Source of the DNA: Clostridium_AD frigoriphilum
Lineage (GTDB): Bacteria > Bacillota > Clostridia > Clostridiales > Clostridiaceae
DNA length: 64,000 nucleotides
Assembly (NCBI RefSeq): GCF_036541405.1
Contig: NZ_JAZHFS010000023.1
Coordinates: 4,000-67,999, forward strand
Reading direction: 5' to 3'
In this document: piece by piece, positions 62,490-64,000 of the stretch
Position numbering within the stretch: the first letter of the stretch is position 1
Layout: the number at the start of each line of letters is the position of its first letter
The notes under the pieces: model-generated
Told to the model about the DNA's origin: nothing
The model's input: only the letters and a program-made list of their open reading frames with translations
Database searches by the model: none
Position numbers and translations under genes: made by a program

Positions 62490-62758
62490 ATATTATAAAT
62501 TCACTGAACAGGAAGAGTAATTAAAGTAATGCAATTTCAGAGAGCTGAGGATAGTGTAATCTCAGTATTGATAACTTTAGTGAATGGACCTGCTAGAAGT
62601 AACCCGAACTCGAATTTTGAGTGTAGTAGTTACCGGATGCCCACTGTTAAAAGGGCTAGAGTATTTTAGTACTCGAAATATAAAATATGCTTATTTTCAG
62701 CATAATTTAGGTGGTATAGCGAATATCCTTCGCCCTAATATAGGGCGGGGGTTTTTTT
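62490..62758 (+). promoter_or_regulatory. T-box riboswitch, tRNA-Trp specific
   Basis: The 5' part has GGAAGAGTAATTAAAG (AGTA motif) and AGAGAGCTGAGG. The specifier loop GAA-TGG-ACC puts the Trp codon TGG at 62585-62587. The T-box core TTAGGTGGTATAGCG lies at 62707-62721, next to the terminator. Uncharged tRNA-Trp should stabilise the antiterminator and switch on trpP. After it, AAAGGTGGTGATC (62776-62788) stands before a two-codon ORF ATG-TGC-TGA (62795-62803). Confidence 0.9.
62727..62758 (+). terminator. T-box terminator
   Basis: CCTTCGCCCT (62727-62736) pairs with AGGGCGGGGG (62742-62751), followed by T7. Its 5' arm overlaps the alternative antiterminator. Confidence 0.9.
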
Positions 62759-62872
62759 ATTTTAATAATTAATATAAAGGTGGTGATCAATTTGATGTGC
62801 TGAAAGATACTAGCTTCTGAAATAATATCAAAACAAATAAATCTTAATTATTTTGAAAAGGGGATGCTTTTT

Positions 62873-63385
62873 ATGAAAACAAATAAAATAATAATAACCT
62901 CTCTATTACTGGCAATAGGTCTTATATTGCATCAAATTACACCAGGTATATTTTTAGGAATGAAACCAGATTTATTATTGGTATTTATGATTTTATCCAT
63001 AACAATTACAAAAGATTTTAAAATTGCGTTAATAACAGGGATAGTTGCCGGTGTTTTATGCGCTTTAACCACAACTTTTCCAGGCGGGCAACTTCCTAGC
63101 ATTATAGATAAAACAATAACTTCAATAATTGTATATTTTATATATAAAAGACTAAAATCTAATTCTTCACTTAAATTATCAAGTATTTATTTTCTTGGTA
63201 CTATAGTAAGTGGTAGTATTTTTTTAAGCTCAGCTCTCTTTCTATTTGGTTTACCTGCACCCTTTTTAGCACTCTTTGTATCAATAGTACTTCCTACGTC
63301 TGTATTTAATTGTTTTGTCGGATTTTCTATTCATAAACTTATTGCAACAAACCCAGCATTAAAAAGTAAATTTATAAATTTTTAA
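62873..63385 (+). CDS. trpP: Tryptophan transporter TrpP
   Basis: A 170-aa membrane protein with five or six helices, matching the TrpP/YhaG family: LILHQITPGIFLGMKPDLLLVFMIL (about 19-43), DFKIALITGIVAGVLCALTTTFPGGQLPSIIDK (about 47-80). The ATG at 62873 has AAAAGGGG 9 nt upstream; the ATG three codons earlier is too close to that site. The upstream Trp-specific T-box independently supports tryptophan uptake. It is a single-gene unit with its own terminator. Confidence 0.93.
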   Translation: MKTNKIIITSLLLAIGLILHQITPGIFLGMKPDLLLVFMILSITITKDFKIALITGIVAGVLCALTTTFPGGQLPSIIDKTITSIIVYFIYKRLKSNSSLKLSSIYFLGTIVSGSIFLSSALFLFGLPAPFLALFVSIVLPTSVFNCFVGFSIHKLIATNPALKSKFINF

Positions 63386-63410
63386 CTTTTAAAAATATGC
63401 TATAAAAAGG

Positions 63411-63449
63411 TTAAAGAATCAAGCTCCATGATAGAGCTTGATTCTTTAA
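63411..63449. terminator. Bidirectional terminator after trpP
   Basis: Perfect 16-bp stem TTAAAGAATCAAGCTC and its complement, 7-nt loop. It also serves the convergent 51-aa gene. Confidence 0.85.
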
Positions 63450-63458
63450 TTAACTAAT

Positions 63459-63614
63459 CTAGCTTTGCTCAGGATAATACTCCTTAAATGCATCATCATA
63501 ATCTTCTGGTTTGTCAAATTCCTGAACTTCACTTATAAAAGTTTTCGTATCTCCATTTTTCTTTTCTACATATTGTTTTTCTTTACTTACCTTTTTATTA
63601 CTATCATTCTCCAA
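63459..63614 (-). CDS. 51-aa acidic protein, unknown
   Basis: The TTG at 63614 has AGAGGAG 9 nt upstream and opens a 51-codon frame: MENDSNKKVSKEKQYVEKK, then EVQEFDKPEDYDDAFKEYYPEQS. A basic first half and acidic second half, soluble, no Cys. No family recognised. It is downstream of the 16S gene on the same strand but separated from it by a terminator. Confidence 0.5.
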   Translation of the reverse strand: MENDSNKKVSKEKQYVEKKNGDTKTFISEVQEFDKPEDYDDAFKEYYPEQS

Positions 63615-63746
63615 AATAACATCTCCTCTTACCTATTTTGGATACAAAATATTCATTGTATCTCTTGCCTATAGTATTTGCAAAAACTAAAAAAATATAT
63701 ATACTCAAATCATTTTAAAAAAATAATTATAATTTTACTCAAAAAA

Positions 63747-63789
63747 AATGAGCAATTATAATCACTAAAAGTGTTTATAATTGCTCATT
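63747..63789 (-). terminator. Terminator 125 bp past the 16S 3' end
   Basis: Perfect 15-bp stem AATGAGCAATTATAA and its complement with an inner CAC/GTG helix. On the minus strand it is followed by T8. The 63790-63912 spacer has ITS-like TCTCTGTTTAATTTTGAGAGAC and no tRNA or 23S start. Confidence 0.85.
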
Positions 63790-63913
63790 ACATTTTATTA
63801 TTAGTCTCTCAAAATTAAACAGAGAAATAGGAACGAGTAATTACAATAGATATTTTTGAAGAATAATTAAATTCTTCTATTGCATCGACCGAAGTCAATA
63901 CATCTACTCCCTA

Positions 63914-64000
63914 GAAAGGAGGTGATCCAGCCGCAGGTTCTCCTACGGCTACCTTGTTACGACTTCACCCCAATCATCGATCCCACCTTCGGCCGCTGGA
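63914..64000 (-). rRNA. 16S ribosomal RNA, 3' end (partial)
   Basis: The plus strand from 63914 is the complement of the universally conserved 16S 3' end: GAAAGGAGGTGATCCAGCCG (anti-Shine-Dalgarno region), then the helix 45 and 1492-site sequences up to the window edge. The gene is on the minus strand with its 3' end here; the remaining ~1.4 kb lies outside. It is followed by a terminator, not by a 23S gene. Confidence 0.97.

Noticed and set aside
1..64000. CRISPR arrays, tRNA genes and intact prophage
   Set aside because: No regularly spaced repeats, cloverleaf-like segments or structural phage genes were found by eye; tRNAscan-SE and a CRISPR finder would be decisive.

Overview
The window is low-GC DNA with clostridial gene content: strong AGGAGG-type ribosome binding sites, a PurB with the clostridial SSAMAYKRNP signature, a Trp T-box ahead of trpP, a UvsE UV endonuclease, DegV, RpiR, PadR and Rrf2 regulators, and a BclA-like outer-layer spore protein. 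It is best read as a chromosomal segment of a Clostridium sensu stricto species. It ends inside the 3' end of a 16S rRNA gene on the minus strand. No tRNA gene, CRISPR array or intact prophage was seen.

Region by region. 1-6 kb: start of an ABC exporter divergent from its MerR regulator, purB, a Xer-type tyrosine recombinase with a long perfect inverted repeat before it, an acidic Cys-rich protein, and lexA with an SOS box. 6-13.4 kb: a YnbB-like PLP enzyme, an atypical SDR, two overlapping AAA/STAND-type ATPases driven by a consensus promoter inside a 24-bp-arm palindrome, and an ECF sigma/anti-sigma/ABC-2 permease operon. 13.5-23.2 kb is an accessory, decayed zone: an ADP-ribosylglycohydrolase pseudogene, an ORF with one in-frame stop, the 3' end of a group II intron, a serine recombinase relic, a TetR/ene-reductase pair that looks imported, a repeat-rich patch that has replaced the tail of a GNAT gene, and a sugar isomerase broken by one TGA. 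23.2-33.3 kb: small regulator/enzyme modules (GrpB; Rrf2 with a pyridoxamine-oxidase-like protein; rpiA; RpiR with a Gfo/Idh/MocA enzyme; PadR with a flavodoxin and a membrane protein; patatin).

33.3-43.3 kb is an arginine/pyrimidine block read leftwards: carA-carB, a polar amino acid ABC transporter, argG and argH. Candidate ArgR boxes lie before the transporter and argG. A very good PyrR-binding loop overlaps the Shine-Dalgarno of a 47-codon leader ORF ahead of carA. 43.5-57.8 kb: DegV, a P-loop (helicase-like) protein fused to a complete LexA-type self-cleaving domain, a PdaA-like deacetylase, TraX, a SigY-like ECF cassette, two DegT aminotransferases, a MerR-methyltransferase fusion and DbpA. 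57.8-64 kb: a DUF4342 protein, an OmpR/HisKA two-component system, UvsE, a DUF554 protein, T-box/trpP, a 51-aa protein, and a 16S rRNA gene followed by a terminator rather than a 23S gene.

The observations I rate highest are the PyrR-gated leader ORF before carAB, the P-loop/LexA autocleavage fusion, the paired ATPases with their palindromic promoter, and the apparently unlinked 16S gene.
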